Source: Thermodesulfobacteriota bacterium
Lineage (GTDB): Bacteria > Desulfobacterota > Desulfomonilia > UBA1062
NCBI GenBank assembly: GCA_025454155.1
Contig: JALOOZ010000007.1
Location: 1-48,055, forward strand
Reading direction: 5' to 3'
DNA: 48,055 bases
The stretch's first letter is position 1, and each line of letters starts with the position of its first letter. Under the pieces are notes generated by a model, which was not told the origin of the DNA, searched no databases, and was given only the letters and a program-made list of their open reading frames with translations. A program made the translations under genes and the position numbers. Shown piece after piece: positions 23,317 through 33,151 of the stretch.

Positions 23317-24208
23317 TGTCCTGCTCCTTGTCCGAGGGTTCCATGACCGTGCTTATGTAGCTCTTCACCTGATCGCCGATGCTCTCCATCTCAAAGGTTA
23401 TTCTCTCGATATCGAGCTCATCAACGGGCAGCCCCCTCTCCTTGAGGACCTTCCAGGCCTCCTGGTCTGCGAGAACGAACGACATCCTGTCGCCGCACGA
23501 CAGTTGAGCCGCCTTTGCAAGAAGGTTCGCCATCGAGATGAGCGCCGCCATCTCCCGGGATGATGCCTGGGAAGGCTGGTGATGCCACAGGACGACATCC
23601 GCCAGATAGGGGGGCAGGTTCCACTTCTGTGCGATGAAATACCCCACCTCCATGTGGTTAGTCCCGCACATCTCCATCTCGGTCTCATACATGGGCCTGT
23701 CCTTTTCTATGGACATATTGTACGCGGCCATGAATTCCTGATGGAAGTACTGGTCGAGTATGATCTTTCCGATGTCATGGAGAAGTCCGGCCACAAATTC
23801 CCTGCCCATGGTCCGCATGCCGAGCTTCTTGTCGATGTGCCTCGCAATCAAGCCGGTGGCCACGCTATGGTCCCAGAAACTCTCCCGTACGGACACCTCC
23901 TGGGTCTTTCTCGACTTGAGAGCCGAAAACACCGAAAGCGAGGTGGTGATGTTGATGATCTCGGCAAGCCCCAGGAAGATGATGGCATGATGGAGGGTAT
24001 CGACCTTCCGGTCCCCCCTGCGGTAAAAGACGGAATTGGCCATCCTCAATACCTTTGCGGCCAGTGGAGGATCCCTGTGGATGCTTTCCGCGATGCTCTG
24101 AATGGTCACGTCGGACTGGTGGGCCAGGCTCAGGACTTCTAGAGCCACCGAGGGCAGCGTGGGGAGGTCATCGATGTTGCGAATGCGATCGAGCACATGA
24201 TCTTTCAT
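23309..24208 (-). CDS. HDOD domain protein
   Basis: DDLPTLPSVALEVLSLAHQSDVTIQSIAESIHRDPPLAAKVLRMANSVFY ... GLLHDIGKIILDQYF. Confidence 0.92.
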   Translation of the reverse strand: MKDHVLDRIRNIDDLPTLPSVALEVLSLAHQSDVTIQSIAESIHRDPPLAAKVLRMANSVFYRRGDRKVDTLHHAIIFLGLAEIINITTSLSVFSALKSRKTQEVSVRESFWDHSVATGLIARHIDKKLGMRTMGREFVAGLLHDIGKIILDQYFHQEFMAAYNMSIEKDRPMYETEMEMCGTNHMEVGYFIAQKWNLPPYLADVVLWHHQPSQASSREMAALISMANLLAKAAQLSCGDRMSFVLADQEAWKVLKERGLPVDELDIERITFEMESIGDQVKSYISTVMEPSDKEQDNG

Positions 24209-24209
24209 C

Positions 24210-26114
24210 TCAGAAACTCACCCCCTGAAGGCTGTCGATGGCCTCGATGGCAGCTCGAACAACGTCCGGGTTCGGATCGTCGAGATAAGGGTCTATCTCT
24301 GCAACGAGGTCCTCCTCTTCCCACTTTCCAAGGGTCCTGAGGATGGTGATGCGGAGGAAATCCGCTTTACATGCAAGCATGGCCAGGAGCCTGTCTCTGG
24401 CCTGGGAGTCCCTGAACATGCCTAGGGCCTCGATGGCATGAGATGCAGCCCACATATCGTTGCCGGCCACGGTGTCCTCGAGGACATTCCTGAGATCCTC
24501 CATCTTCTTCAAACCAGCTATGTCTATGGCAGTATTCCTGATCTGCTCATGTTCATCAGCAATGAGAACCTTTAGCTTTTCCGGGGTGATGGCAATATCC
24601 CTGTCCCGGACAGCCCTGAGGGCAGCGGCTCTCACCTCCCAGCCCGCATCACCGACGAGGCTCCCGGCAACCTCTCCCAGCCGGTCGCTCCCCATACGGA
24701 CAAGGCCGTTCAATCCGGTGATTCGCCTGCCCGGGTCAGTGTCGCCGCACATGCCTGCAAGCACTTCCTCCGCTTTCTCCGTCCCAATCTGCACGATCGA
24801 TACAAGGGCCGCCTCTCGTACATCGGGGTATTCATGACCCAGGAACGGCTCTATCTCTGTTATATCCTCCGGATCCCCGTATCTCCCCAGTGCACGCAGA
24901 GCGGATGCCATGACATGTCCGTCCCTGTCCTTGAGGAGCCGGAGGAAGGTGTCGTGGAGATCCGGGCCACCGATGGCGGCAAGGGCATCGATCATGGCCC
25001 TCCTTGCATAGACCTGTTCGGAAAAGACCCTCTCGCACATCCGGAGTGCTTCCTCCCGGGAGCCGATTCTCGCCAGGACCTGTACCGCCAGAATCTTGAG
25101 ATTGTCCTCCTCATCAAGGAGTTCGACCATTGCATCGACATCATTGATCCCGCACAGTGCCTCTGCCAGAGAGGCGAACGTGTCGGCCTGAGTATCAGGG
25201 TCAATGCCCCGGGCGAACTCGATGATGGCTTGAACACTGGACCTGTCGCCGATGCGGGAAAGGATGAGGAGCATATCGCCAAGCAGATCGTCTTCAGCCT
25301 CTGCCAGGTGCATCTCTATGGCGGACTTTATGGTGAGGGAGTCCTTCCCCTGCAGGTCCCCGATTTCACCGGGTGAAATTGTCTTAATCAGTGCCTTGAC
25401 AATCTCGATCTCGATATAGGGTCCTGAGTATTCCAGCATTTCAATGAGTGGCGTCACGACCTTTTTTGACCGGATCTTGCCCATGGTCTCGAGCAGGACC
25501 GCTACCGTGAGTTCGTCATGCCCCCACTTCTCGAGCTGACCCAGCAGAAATTCCGGAAGACCCCCATGCGGCAGATGTGACATCGCCTCGATCGCACTGA
25601 AACGGATCCACTCCTCGTCATCGATGAGCGGCATGAGATGCTCGAAGGCCCTGGGGTCTCCGAGCAGCCCCAGAGAGACCACCGCGGCGTTGCGGACATT
25701 GGGATTCCGATCTTTCAGTCCTCCGATGAGGACATCTACACTTTCAGGATTTCCCAAGGTACCCAGGATATCAAGAACGAACAGTCTGATGTCATCGTTG
25801 GCGTCCATGGCAAGCCTGTGCATGACATCTATCCCGTCGTCCCCGATCCTGCGGAGGATATCAATGGCTGCATTGCGAAGCCCCGGATCTGTCTCAGCCA
25901 CAAGCAGGGCAACCTTCTCGACGGCAGTCTGCCCCCCCAGGAACATGAGCGCACTCTGGGCTGCGTCCCTGACGCCGCTGTTTGTGTCCCTGAGCAGAAC
26001 GACCAGCCTCTCTATGGAGCTATCATCCCCCGACTCCCCCAGCATGGTGGCAGCCGCACGCCTGTCCGAAGAGTCCTTCGAGGCCATCAGGACATCGATT
26101 CCGGAATAATCCAT
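24210..26114 (-). CDS. HEAT-repeat protein
   Basis: 634 aa of repeated helical units e.g. DRNPNVRNAAVVSLGLLGDPRAFEHLMPLIDDEEWIRFSAIEAM, DPNPDVVRAAIEAI. Confidence 0.88.
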   Translation of the reverse strand: MDYSGIDVLMASKDSSDRRAAATMLGESGDDSSIERLVVLLRDTNSGVRDAAQSALMFLGGQTAVEKVALLVAETDPGLRNAAIDILRRIGDDGIDVMHRLAMDANDDIRLFVLDILGTLGNPESVDVLIGGLKDRNPNVRNAAVVSLGLLGDPRAFEHLMPLIDDEEWIRFSAIEAMSHLPHGGLPEFLLGQLEKWGHDELTVAVLLETMGKIRSKKVVTPLIEMLEYSGPYIEIEIVKALIKTISPGEIGDLQGKDSLTIKSAIEMHLAEAEDDLLGDMLLILSRIGDRSSVQAIIEFARGIDPDTQADTFASLAEALCGINDVDAMVELLDEEDNLKILAVQVLARIGSREEALRMCERVFSEQVYARRAMIDALAAIGGPDLHDTFLRLLKDRDGHVMASALRALGRYGDPEDITEIEPFLGHEYPDVREAALVSIVQIGTEKAEEVLAGMCGDTDPGRRITGLNGLVRMGSDRLGEVAGSLVGDAGWEVRAAALRAVRDRDIAITPEKLKVLIADEHEQIRNTAIDIAGLKKMEDLRNVLEDTVAGNDMWAASHAIEALGMFRDSQARDRLLAMLACKADFLRITILRTLGKWEEEDLVAEIDPYLDDPNPDVVRAAIEAIDSLQGVSF

Positions 26115-26172
26115 GCTGCCCTCTATGCCTTAGCGAGTTCTCTGGAATCCGGCATCATCCGCCGGAGAATGT

Positions 26173-26778
26173 TCAACGGGAGCTGAACTGGACAAACGCC
26201 ACTTCCTTTATGGGATAATCCATGAGATCGTCCGACAGCATCAGGGAGATCTCGGTCTGTGAATACACGCTCGCAGCAGCACTCAACCTCCTGTAGATGA
26301 TTCTCCTGATGTCATAGAGCCTGCCCTGTATCGTGGGTATCACCGCGGGATCGACCTTCAGGCTCACCTGTGCAATGAGCACCCCCGATTTGTTCGGAAC
26401 CCGGGTTTCATAGAAGACCATGAACGGATCAAGCGTCATCCCGTCGGCACCAAAGACAGCCTCCTTGTTCTGGTTCACCGGCCTGGAGCCCTGGGTTGGT
26501 GTTTCCCCATGAGATCCCAGGAAGAAAACGCTCGTGACAATGGTGAGGACGAGAAGGCAAGCCGCACCCCCTGCACCCAAGACGATGAGCCTCTTTCTGG
26601 ATTTCGGCTTTCCATCGGTTTCCGGATCGGAAGGGGTCCCGTCTTCACTCTCCCCTCCAGTCATGGCCTCCCGGCTTTCGAGAGGGATCCCGTCCTTGTC
26701 GAGCTCGGCCTTGTCGGCGTCCGCAAAGACGATGCCTTCATTATCGAGATCTGCTTTTCTGCCTGTCTGGTCCGCCAC
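26173..26778 (-). CDS. FliL-like flagellar basal-body-associated protein
   Basis: Charged N-terminus, single TM RLIVLGAGGAACLLVLTIVTSVFFLG, periplasmic domain ending ...IRRIIYRRLSAAASVYSQTEISLMLSDDLMDYPIKEVAFVQF; flagellar context. Confidence 0.65.
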   Translation of the reverse strand: MADQTGRKADLDNEGIVFADADKAELDKDGIPLESREAMTGGESEDGTPSDPETDGKPKSRKRLIVLGAGGAACLLVLTIVTSVFFLGSHGETPTQGSRPVNQNKEAVFGADGMTLDPFMVFYETRVPNKSGVLIAQVSLKVDPAVIPTIQGRLYDIRRIIYRRLSAAASVYSQTEISLMLSDDLMDYPIKEVAFVQFSSR

Positions 26779-26786
26779 GTCTTCAC

Positions 26787-27170
26787 CTACTTGCTGAATA
26801 TCTGATTGATCTTCTGGCTGAGCGTCTCCGCGGTGAAAGGCTTCACGATATAGTTGCTCACACCTGACTTCACCGCCTCAATGATATTCTCCTGCTGGGC
26901 CTCAGCCGTGACCATCAGGAACGGTATGTGCCTAAGGGCATCATCAGAACGAACAACCTTCAGGAGTTCAAGGCCGGTCATCTTGGGCATATTCCAGTCC
27001 GACACCACCAGATCGATCTTCTCCCGCTGGAGTACCTCGAGCGCTGTCGATCCATCGTCTGCTTCTATGATATTGGCGAAATTCAACTGCCTCAGGATAT
27101 TTTTCACGATCCTGCGCATGGTTGAGAAATCGTCAACGACGAGGATCTTCATGTTCCTGTCGAGCGTCAT
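26787..27170 (-). CDS. cheY: Chemotaxis response regulator CheY
   Basis: MKILVVDDFSTMRRIVKNILRQLNFANIIEADDGSTALEVL...VVSDWNMPKMTGLELL...VTAEAQQENIIEAVKSGVSNYIVKPF. Confidence 0.95.
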   Translation of the reverse strand: MTLDRNMKILVVDDFSTMRRIVKNILRQLNFANIIEADDGSTALEVLQREKIDLVVSDWNMPKMTGLELLKVVRSDDALRHIPFLMVTAEAQQENIIEAVKSGVSNYIVKPFTAETLSQKINQIFSK

Positions 27171-27226
27171 GGACACCTCCAATACTCCTGCACTTCTCTA
27201 CTGATCGTATCTTCCCAGGCAAATCT

Positions 27227-27997
27227 TTACACGCATATCTCTTTCAAAATCTTGTTCATCTTGGACCGCAATCGCAGCACGGCCTTCGTGTGTATCTGCG
27301 ATACCCGCGACTCTGTGAACTTGAGGACATGCCCGATCTCCTTCATGGTGAGTTCGTCATAATAGTACAGTGAGATCACCATGCGCTCCTTTTCCGGCAG
27401 CGACTGGATGGCCTTCGCCACCATGGTGCTGACTTCGGCATAACGGATCTTGTGCGAAGGCCAGTCACGTTCATCCTGGATGATGAATTCCAGCAGGTTC
27501 CGCTTGGATAGATCCGTGTCGTCCTCTCCAAGATCATCCAGGCTGAGCAGCGAGACGGATGCCGTCTCGGACAGGAGGCGGTAGAAAGACTCCATGTCGA
27601 CATTCATCTCCCTGGCGACCTCTTCATCTCTGGCAGGCCTTCCCAGGGTATATTCCAGCTTCGAAATCGCCTCCTCAACCTTGCGGGCCTTCTGCCTCAC
27701 TGACCTGGGAACCCAGTCCATGGAGCGAAGCTCATCGAGGATGGCGCCCCTGATCCTGAATTCGGCATAGGTCTTGAACTTGATCTGCTTGCTGGCATCG
27801 AACTTCTCTATGGCATCGATGAGCCCGATGACCCCTGCATTGATGAGATCGTTCAGGTCGATGTGCGGGGGCAGCCTGATGGCAATACGGCTCGCAATGT
27901 ACTTGATCAGCGGGGCGAATTCATTGATGATCGTTGCCCTGATCTTGGGATTGAGCTTCTGTTCCTCAGTAAGTTCCGTGTACATGATATCCTGCAT
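27227..27997 (-). CDS. fliA: Flagellar sigma factor sigma28
   Basis: INAGVIGLIDAIEKFD, FKTYAEFRIRGAILDELRSMDWVPRSVRQKAR, region 4 LTMKEIGHVLKFTESRVSQIHTKAVLRLR. Confidence 0.95.
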   Translation of the reverse strand: MQDIMYTELTEEQKLNPKIRATIINEFAPLIKYIASRIAIRLPPHIDLNDLINAGVIGLIDAIEKFDASKQIKFKTYAEFRIRGAILDELRSMDWVPRSVRQKARKVEEAISKLEYTLGRPARDEEVAREMNVDMESFYRLLSETASVSLLSLDDLGEDDTDLSKRNLLEFIIQDERDWPSHKIRYAEVSTMVAKAIQSLPEKERMVISLYYYDELTMKEIGHVLKFTESRVSQIHTKAVLRLRSKMNKILKEICV

Positions 27998-28868
27998 GGT
28001 CCGTTCCTTTCGCTTGGTTCAAGAGCATCTTCCTGAAGAAGAACTGAAGGTTTCCCCCCAATGATGCCCGCGAGGTTTCCTCGAGCCTGCCGGCTATCCT
28101 GGCAAGCTTCTTGGTGGCATCACTGTTCGGATTCACCCCCACGAACGCCTTCTGTGCCTTGATACATTCAGGAATGAATTTGTCATGCGGGATGGAGCCG
28201 AGCATCTCCAGAGCTACATCCCCGAGGAACCTATCACATACCAGAATCAATTTTTCCGCCACTTGATCCCCCTCGATTTTCGATGTCACGTTATTGACGA
28301 TGAGGTCGAACCTCTTGATGCCATAATGCTTCCGGAGCACCTTGATGAGCGCGTACGCGTCGGTGATGGAGGTAGGCTCTGCAGTTGCCACCACGATGAC
28401 CCGCTGAGAGGCTGCATTGAAGTACATGACATTCCGGGATATCCCCGCCCCGGTGTCTATGATCATGTAGTCGAACTCGCCATCGAAATGGTCCAGTGCA
28501 TTCACAAGGCTGATCTGCTGTTCCGGATTCAGATCGGCAAGTTCCTGAATGCCTGAGGATGCCGGGATGATCTTTATGCCTGCAGGACCTGCAAGCACGA
28601 TATCCTCTATGGAACAGGCGCCGTCGAGGACATGCTGGATGGTGAGCTTTGGTGTAATGCCCAGCATCACGTCCACATTGGCAAGTCCAAGGTCGGCATC
28701 CAGCACGAGGACCTTCTTGCCTCTGGAAGCCAGCAGGATGGCCATATTCACCACGATGCTCGTCTTCCCCACTCCTCCCTTGCCGGAGGTCACGGAAAGG
28801 ACCTCGGGGTTTTTTGATGTGCCTTCTTCGAAGATTCTCCTGAGGGTGTGGGCTTGATCCTTCATCAT
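27966..28868 (-). CDS. flhG: MinD-like ATPase FlhG
   Basis: VLSVTSGKGGVGKTSIVVNMAILLASRGKKVLVLDADLGLANVDVMLGI; adjacent to flhF. Confidence 0.93.
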   Translation of the reverse strand: MMKDQAHTLRRIFEEGTSKNPEVLSVTSGKGGVGKTSIVVNMAILLASRGKKVLVLDADLGLANVDVMLGITPKLTIQHVLDGACSIEDIVLAGPAGIKIIPASSGIQELADLNPEQQISLVNALDHFDGEFDYMIIDTGAGISRNVMYFNAASQRVIVVATAEPTSITDAYALIKVLRKHYGIKRFDLIVNNVTSKIEGDQVAEKLILVCDRFLGDVALEMLGSIPHDKFIPECIKAQKAFVGVNPNSDATKKLARIAGRLEETSRASLGGNLQFFFRKMLLNQAKGTDHAGYHVHGTY

Positions 28869-29929
28869 GCATCTCCAAGTGTGCGTGCTATTATCTTTTC
28901 GCTGCTCGCGGGTTCGATGTCCTCGGGGACCCTCTGACCGGTCGTTATATAAGAGACAGGCGTGCGGTGGATCATGTTGTGCGTGACGATGCTCCCGAGG
29001 GTATGGGCCTCATCAGACTTAGTGAAGATCATGCGGTCCACCTTGAGCGGTGAAAACGTCTTCGTGATGGTGTCCATCTCCCGGTCGCGGGTGGCGACCG
29101 GCATGAGGAGGAATCTGCAGGCATCGATACCGTCAAAGAACCCGATGAGCTGGCGCACGTACTCGGCACAGAACGCCGAGCGGCCCACGGTGTCCACGAG
29201 GATGAGATCGTTTGACGAGAGCTGGTTCAAGGCGGTCTTGAGTTCCGGGGGGGTTGTCACGGAAAAGAACGGGATGTTCAATATCTTGGCATAGATTCGG
29301 CTCTGATCGATGGCCCCGATCCGGTAGCTGTCCAGGGTTATGAGGGCCACCCGCTTCCCTTCGGAAAGTACCGCGCGGCCTGCCATCTTGGCGATGGTGG
29401 TGGTTTTCCCGACCCCGGTGGTGCCTAAAAAGATCCTGATTCGGCCGCTGGGGGGATCTTCCGCACGGATCAGCTTGGAGAGGAGGTTCTTCACCCCCTC
29501 TTCGGATGCATCGCCGCCGAGCTTGGAGAGAATGAGATCAACGAGGCTCTCGCGCACCCCCCTCGAAAGAAGTTTTTCCCGCAGAGGATTGGAGGGGGTG
29601 ACCATGCCCTGGTTCATGAGCTGCTTGAGCATCTTTTTGAGCTCGACGATCTCGTCGCCGATATGCGCAGGCGCCGGGAGAAACTGGGCACCCTGATTCC
29701 ACTCATCGCCCTTCCCTGCCTGGGCTTTTCCCCCGTGCATCCTCTTCATGAAGGCGTCTTGGTCATAATCAACAGCGGCCACCACCTCTATCAGGGGCTT
29801 GCTCATGAGACCGTAGCCGCTTTCCCTGATCTCCCGCGTGGAGACGATGACCGCATTGGATCCGAGTTCGGACTTGATCTGCGTCAACGCATCCTTCATG
29901 GATACTGCCGTGTAGGTTTTAATTTGCAT
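28865..29929 (-). CDS. flhF: SRP-type GTPase FlhF
   Basis: IFLGTTGVGKTTTIAKMAGRA, LITLDSYRIGAIDQSRIYAKIL, LILVDTVGRS, MIFTKSDEAHTLGSIV. Confidence 0.95.
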   Translation of the reverse strand: MQIKTYTAVSMKDALTQIKSELGSNAVIVSTREIRESGYGLMSKPLIEVVAAVDYDQDAFMKRMHGGKAQAGKGDEWNQGAQFLPAPAHIGDEIVELKKMLKQLMNQGMVTPSNPLREKLLSRGVRESLVDLILSKLGGDASEEGVKNLLSKLIRAEDPPSGRIRIFLGTTGVGKTTTIAKMAGRAVLSEGKRVALITLDSYRIGAIDQSRIYAKILNIPFFSVTTPPELKTALNQLSSNDLILVDTVGRSAFCAEYVRQLIGFFDGIDACRFLLMPVATRDREMDTITKTFSPLKVDRMIFTKSDEAHTLGSIVTHNMIHRTPVSYITTGQRVPEDIEPASSEKIIARTLGDA

Positions 29930-31974
29930 CGATCCTCACCAGGCCAAGATTCTTTATGGTCACATCCGGAGGTATCTCGTTGTGGGAAAGCACGACCAGG
30001 TCGGGAAAGCCTCTTCACATATGCCCTGCTGATGGGCGAGGTGAGGAGGATCGGTACCAGTCCTTGTTTCCCCACGTTGTTTACCTCCTTGTTCAACGTC
30101 ATCAGGATCTTCTGCGATTTCTCGGGATCTATTGCAAGATACGAACCATGGTCCGTGTGCTGGATGGAACTCGAGATCATTCCGTCTATCATGGGATCCA
30201 GAGCCAGTACGTTGATGGTGCTGTTCTGGATATAGGGTGCACTGATGGTGCGCATGAGGGCTTGTCTGACATACTCCGTCAAAATATCGGGGTCCTTGGT
30301 CATATGGCCGAAGTCCGCGCACGTCTCCAGAATGGTGAGGATGTTCTTGACGGGAACCTTCTCCTTGAGAAGGTTTCTGAGCACCCTGAGCACGACGCCG
30401 GCAGGCAGTGTTCCGGGGAGGAGGTCTTCCACCACCTTGGGGTGTGTCCTGGAAACCGAGTCCAGGATGGACTGCAGCTCCTGCCTGCCCAGAAGGTCGT
30501 GTGCATTGCCCTTGATGGCCTCGGTGAGGTGGGTGGCCACCACCGTTGCAGCGTCGACTATGGTCAGACCGGCAATCTGGGCGCGCTCGCTGTCCGCCTT
30601 CTTGATCCAGAGGCCAGGCAGGCCGAAGGCGGGTTCCTTCACGGGGATGCCGGGTATATCGATCTCCACCTTCTCAGGATTGAGGACCATGAGCCGGTCG
30701 GCTATGGCCTCGGACCGGGCGATCTCGATCCCCTTCAGAAGGAGCCGGTACTCGTTGGGCTTGAGCTCCAGGTTGTCCCGCACATGGATGGGCGGGACCA
30801 CTATGCCCAGCTCGGAGGCGACGGTCCTTCGCATGCCTTTGATTCTACCCAGAAGCTCGCCTCCCTGGGCGGTGTCCACAAGGGGTATGAGGCCGTAGCC
30901 CACTTCGAATTCGATAATGTCCATGGGGAGAAGGGCCTCGGCTGAGACCTCTTCGCTCTGGGGCGGCGACTGCTCCTCCACCTTCTCCTCTGCCTTGAAC
31001 CGGAGGCTCACCCATCCGAGAGCTCCCATGACGGATGCCATGGAGAGAAACGCGAAATGAGGCATTCCCGGCACCAGCCCGAAGATGAAGATGATGCCTG
31101 CAGCGGTCAGCAGGGCCATGGGCTGGAAGGAAAGCTGTTCTGAGAGCTGGCTCCCTACGGACTTGTCTGCGGCGGACTGGGTCACGATGATGCCTGCTGC
31201 AGAAGAGATGACGAGTGCCGGGATCTGTGCCACCAGGCCGTCGCCGATGGTGAGGACGGTGTATGTCTTCAGGGCCTCGGCAAAGACCATGCCGTTCTGG
31301 AGCACGCCGATGATGATGCCGCCCGTGATGTTGATGAGCACGATGACGATGCCCGCAATGGCATCGCCGCGGACGAACTTGGTCGCACCGTCCATGGCCC
31401 CGTAGAATTCCGCCTCACGGGCGATCCGTTCCCTCCGCTGCCTTGCCTCCTGCTCCGTGATCATGCCGGCGTTCAGGTCGGCGTCGATGGCCATCTGCTT
31501 GCCGGGCATGGCGTCCAGGGTGAACCGGGCGGTCACTTCACCGATGCGGGTGGCGCCCTTGGTGATCACCACGAAGTTGATGAGAACGAAGATGGCGAAG
31601 ACTACGAATCCCACGACATAACTGCCGCCGACCACGAACTGGCCAAAGGTGTGGATGACCCTCCCTGCCGCCAGTTCGCCCTCGGAGCCGTGCAGAAGGA
31701 TGACCCGCGTGGATGCGATGTTGAGGGCCAGCCGGTACAGGGTGACGATCAGCAGCAGAGACGGGAAGACTGAAAAGTTCAACGGGCTTGTGGTATACAT
31801 GCTCACCATGAGTATGATGACGCCGATGGCGATGCTGAACGTGAGCAGGATGTCCAGCATGAAGGTCGGGATCGGTACCAGCAGGATGAACAGAACGGCC
31901 AGGACACCTGCCGCCATGAAAATGTCGCTGGTGATCTTTTCCGGGAGCTTGATGGGAAGGGTCTGAATTGCCAT
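29896..31974 (-). CDS. flhA: Flagellar export protein FlhA, with frameshifted C-terminus (conserved end would stop at 29919)
   Basis: Long FlhA body (FVVITKGATRIGEVTARFTLDAMPGKQMAIDADLNAG etc.); after VKRL the frame becomes non-homologous while another frame reads FPDLVVLSHNEIPPDVTIKNLGLVRIDAN*. Confidence 0.9.
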   Translation of the reverse strand: MAIQTLPIKLPEKITSDIFMAAGVLAVLFILLVPIPTFMLDILLTFSIAIGVIILMVSMYTTSPLNFSVFPSLLLIVTLYRLALNIASTRVILLHGSEGELAAGRVIHTFGQFVVGGSYVVGFVVFAIFVLINFVVITKGATRIGEVTARFTLDAMPGKQMAIDADLNAGMITEQEARQRRERIAREAEFYGAMDGATKFVRGDAIAGIVIVLINITGGIIIGVLQNGMVFAEALKTYTVLTIGDGLVAQIPALVISSAAGIIVTQSAADKSVGSQLSEQLSFQPMALLTAAGIIFIFGLVPGMPHFAFLSMASVMGALGWVSLRFKAEEKVEEQSPPQSEEVSAEALLPMDIIEFEVGYGLIPLVDTAQGGELLGRIKGMRRTVASELGIVVPPIHVRDNLELKPNEYRLLLKGIEIARSEAIADRLMVLNPEKVEIDIPGIPVKEPAFGLPGLWIKKADSERAQIAGLTIVDAATVVATHLTEAIKGNAHDLLGRQELQSILDSVSRTHPKVVEDLLPGTLPAGVVLRVLRNLLKEKVPVKNILTILETCADFGHMTKDPDILTEYVRQALMRTISAPYIQNSTINVLALDPMIDGMISSSIQHTDHGSYLAIDPEKSQKILMTLNKEVNNVGKQGLVPILLTSPISRAYVKRLSRPGRAFPQRDTSGCDHKESWPGEDRCKLKPTRQYP

Positions 31975-31975
31975 A

Positions 31976-33055
31976 TTACCTCACGAGTTTCGCCTTGAGG
32001 CGGTATACATGTGCCAGGATCTCGGCCACTGCCTTGTAGAGGGCCTCCGGGATGATGCCGCCTATATCCACGCTCCTGTAGAGGGCCTGGGCCAATGGCT
32101 TGTTTTCAACAAGGGGAACGCCGGCCTTTCTTGCGATCTGCTTGATCTTTTCCGCCACCTCTCCCGCCCCCTTGGCGACCACCGTCGGTGCGATCATCTT
32201 TCCCCGATCGTACTGCAAGGCTACTGCCAAGTGGGTGGGGTTGGTGATGACCACGTCAGCCTTGGGCACCGCACGCATCATCCTCTTCCGGGCCATATGC
32301 ATCTGGATAGACCGTATCCGGCTCTTGATGATGGGATTGCCCTCTGACTGCTTGAATTCGTCCTTGATCTCCTGCTTGGTCATCATGAGATCCTGGGTAT
32401 ACTGCCATCGCTGGAAACCGTAATCCGCTGCCGCGATGATGATGAAGATCCAGAGGACATCCCAGAGGAGCCTGGTGGTTGAACGGAATATCGTCAAAAC
32501 TATGACGCCAACGTCAGCCGTCATGAGGGGAGGATACACAGGCAGCTCGCGTTTGATGGCCCGGTAGGCAACCCAGGCGATGATAAGCATGATGATGAGG
32601 GTCTTGACCAGCTGCTCAAGACTCTTTATGGACATGAACCTGTTCTTGAATCCGGTCAAGGGATTCATCTTGGATAGTTTCGGTGAAATGGCCTCCCCAC
32701 TGATGGTGAATCCGACCTGCATGATATTTGACGCAAGCCCTATGATGAGGAAGAGCACCAGCAGCGGCAGGATCATGACGGCAAGCTCGAAGACACTCTG
32801 CCTGAAGATAGAGATGACGCTCGTACTGGTGCCGTCCCACATCGACAGGTCAGCCAGGTACGAGCTGACGACTGTACAGAGCCTCCTTGCAACTGATGGA
32901 ATATAGAGATAAAAAGCCAAAACCGTGGCAAGGAACAGCATCATCGTGGACACCTCGATGCTCTTGCAGACCTGTCCCTTTTCACGGGCATCCTGGATGC
33001 GTTTACTGGTAGGTTGCTCTGATCGCTCTTGACCACTCTCGTTTTCTTTGGCCAT
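31976..33055 (-). CDS. flhB: Flagellar export protein FlhB
   Basis: KENESGQERSEQPTSKRIQDAREKGQVCKS; autocleavage NPTH in VVITNPTHLAVALQYD. Confidence 0.95.
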   Translation of the reverse strand: MAKENESGQERSEQPTSKRIQDAREKGQVCKSIEVSTMMLFLATVLAFYLYIPSVARRLCTVVSSYLADLSMWDGTSTSVISIFRQSVFELAVMILPLLVLFLIIGLASNIMQVGFTISGEAISPKLSKMNPLTGFKNRFMSIKSLEQLVKTLIIMLIIAWVAYRAIKRELPVYPPLMTADVGVIVLTIFRSTTRLLWDVLWIFIIIAAADYGFQRWQYTQDLMMTKQEIKDEFKQSEGNPIIKSRIRSIQMHMARKRMMRAVPKADVVITNPTHLAVALQYDRGKMIAPTVVAKGAGEVAEKIKQIARKAGVPLVENKPLAQALYRSVDIGGIIPEALYKAVAEILAHVYRLKAKLVR

Positions 33056-33151
33056 GACGTGAAGGAATGCGAAAAACATACCAGGTGGAACCGTCGTCCC
33101 ACCTTTCCGAAAAAGAGGTTTCTTCTATACACACCATTTATTTTATGTAAC

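Noticed and set aside
26115-26172. 11-codon mini-ORF (MMPDSRELAKA) between the FliL-like and HEAT genes
   Set aside because: Too short to support as a leader peptide without conservation or ribosome profiling.
30000-30012. Programmed +1 frameshift in flhA at CTTTCCC (CUUU slip as in prfB)
   Set aside because: The slip-like string exists, but the shifted product would still lack several residues relative to FlhA homologs as I recall them, so a small deletion or sequence error is the simpler explanation; no stop codon or stimulatory SD element is evident.
29956-30945. 329-aa plus-strand ORF opposite flhA (and similar ORFs opposite atpA, atpG, serS, flhG)
   Set aside because: Antisense shadow ORFs with no family resemblance.
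33083-33104. AGGTGG-N10-CCACCT inverted repeat between flhB and the XRE gene as a terminator or operator
   Set aside because: Short arms with a 10-nt spacer in a divergent intergenic region; no T-tract and no additional copies seen.
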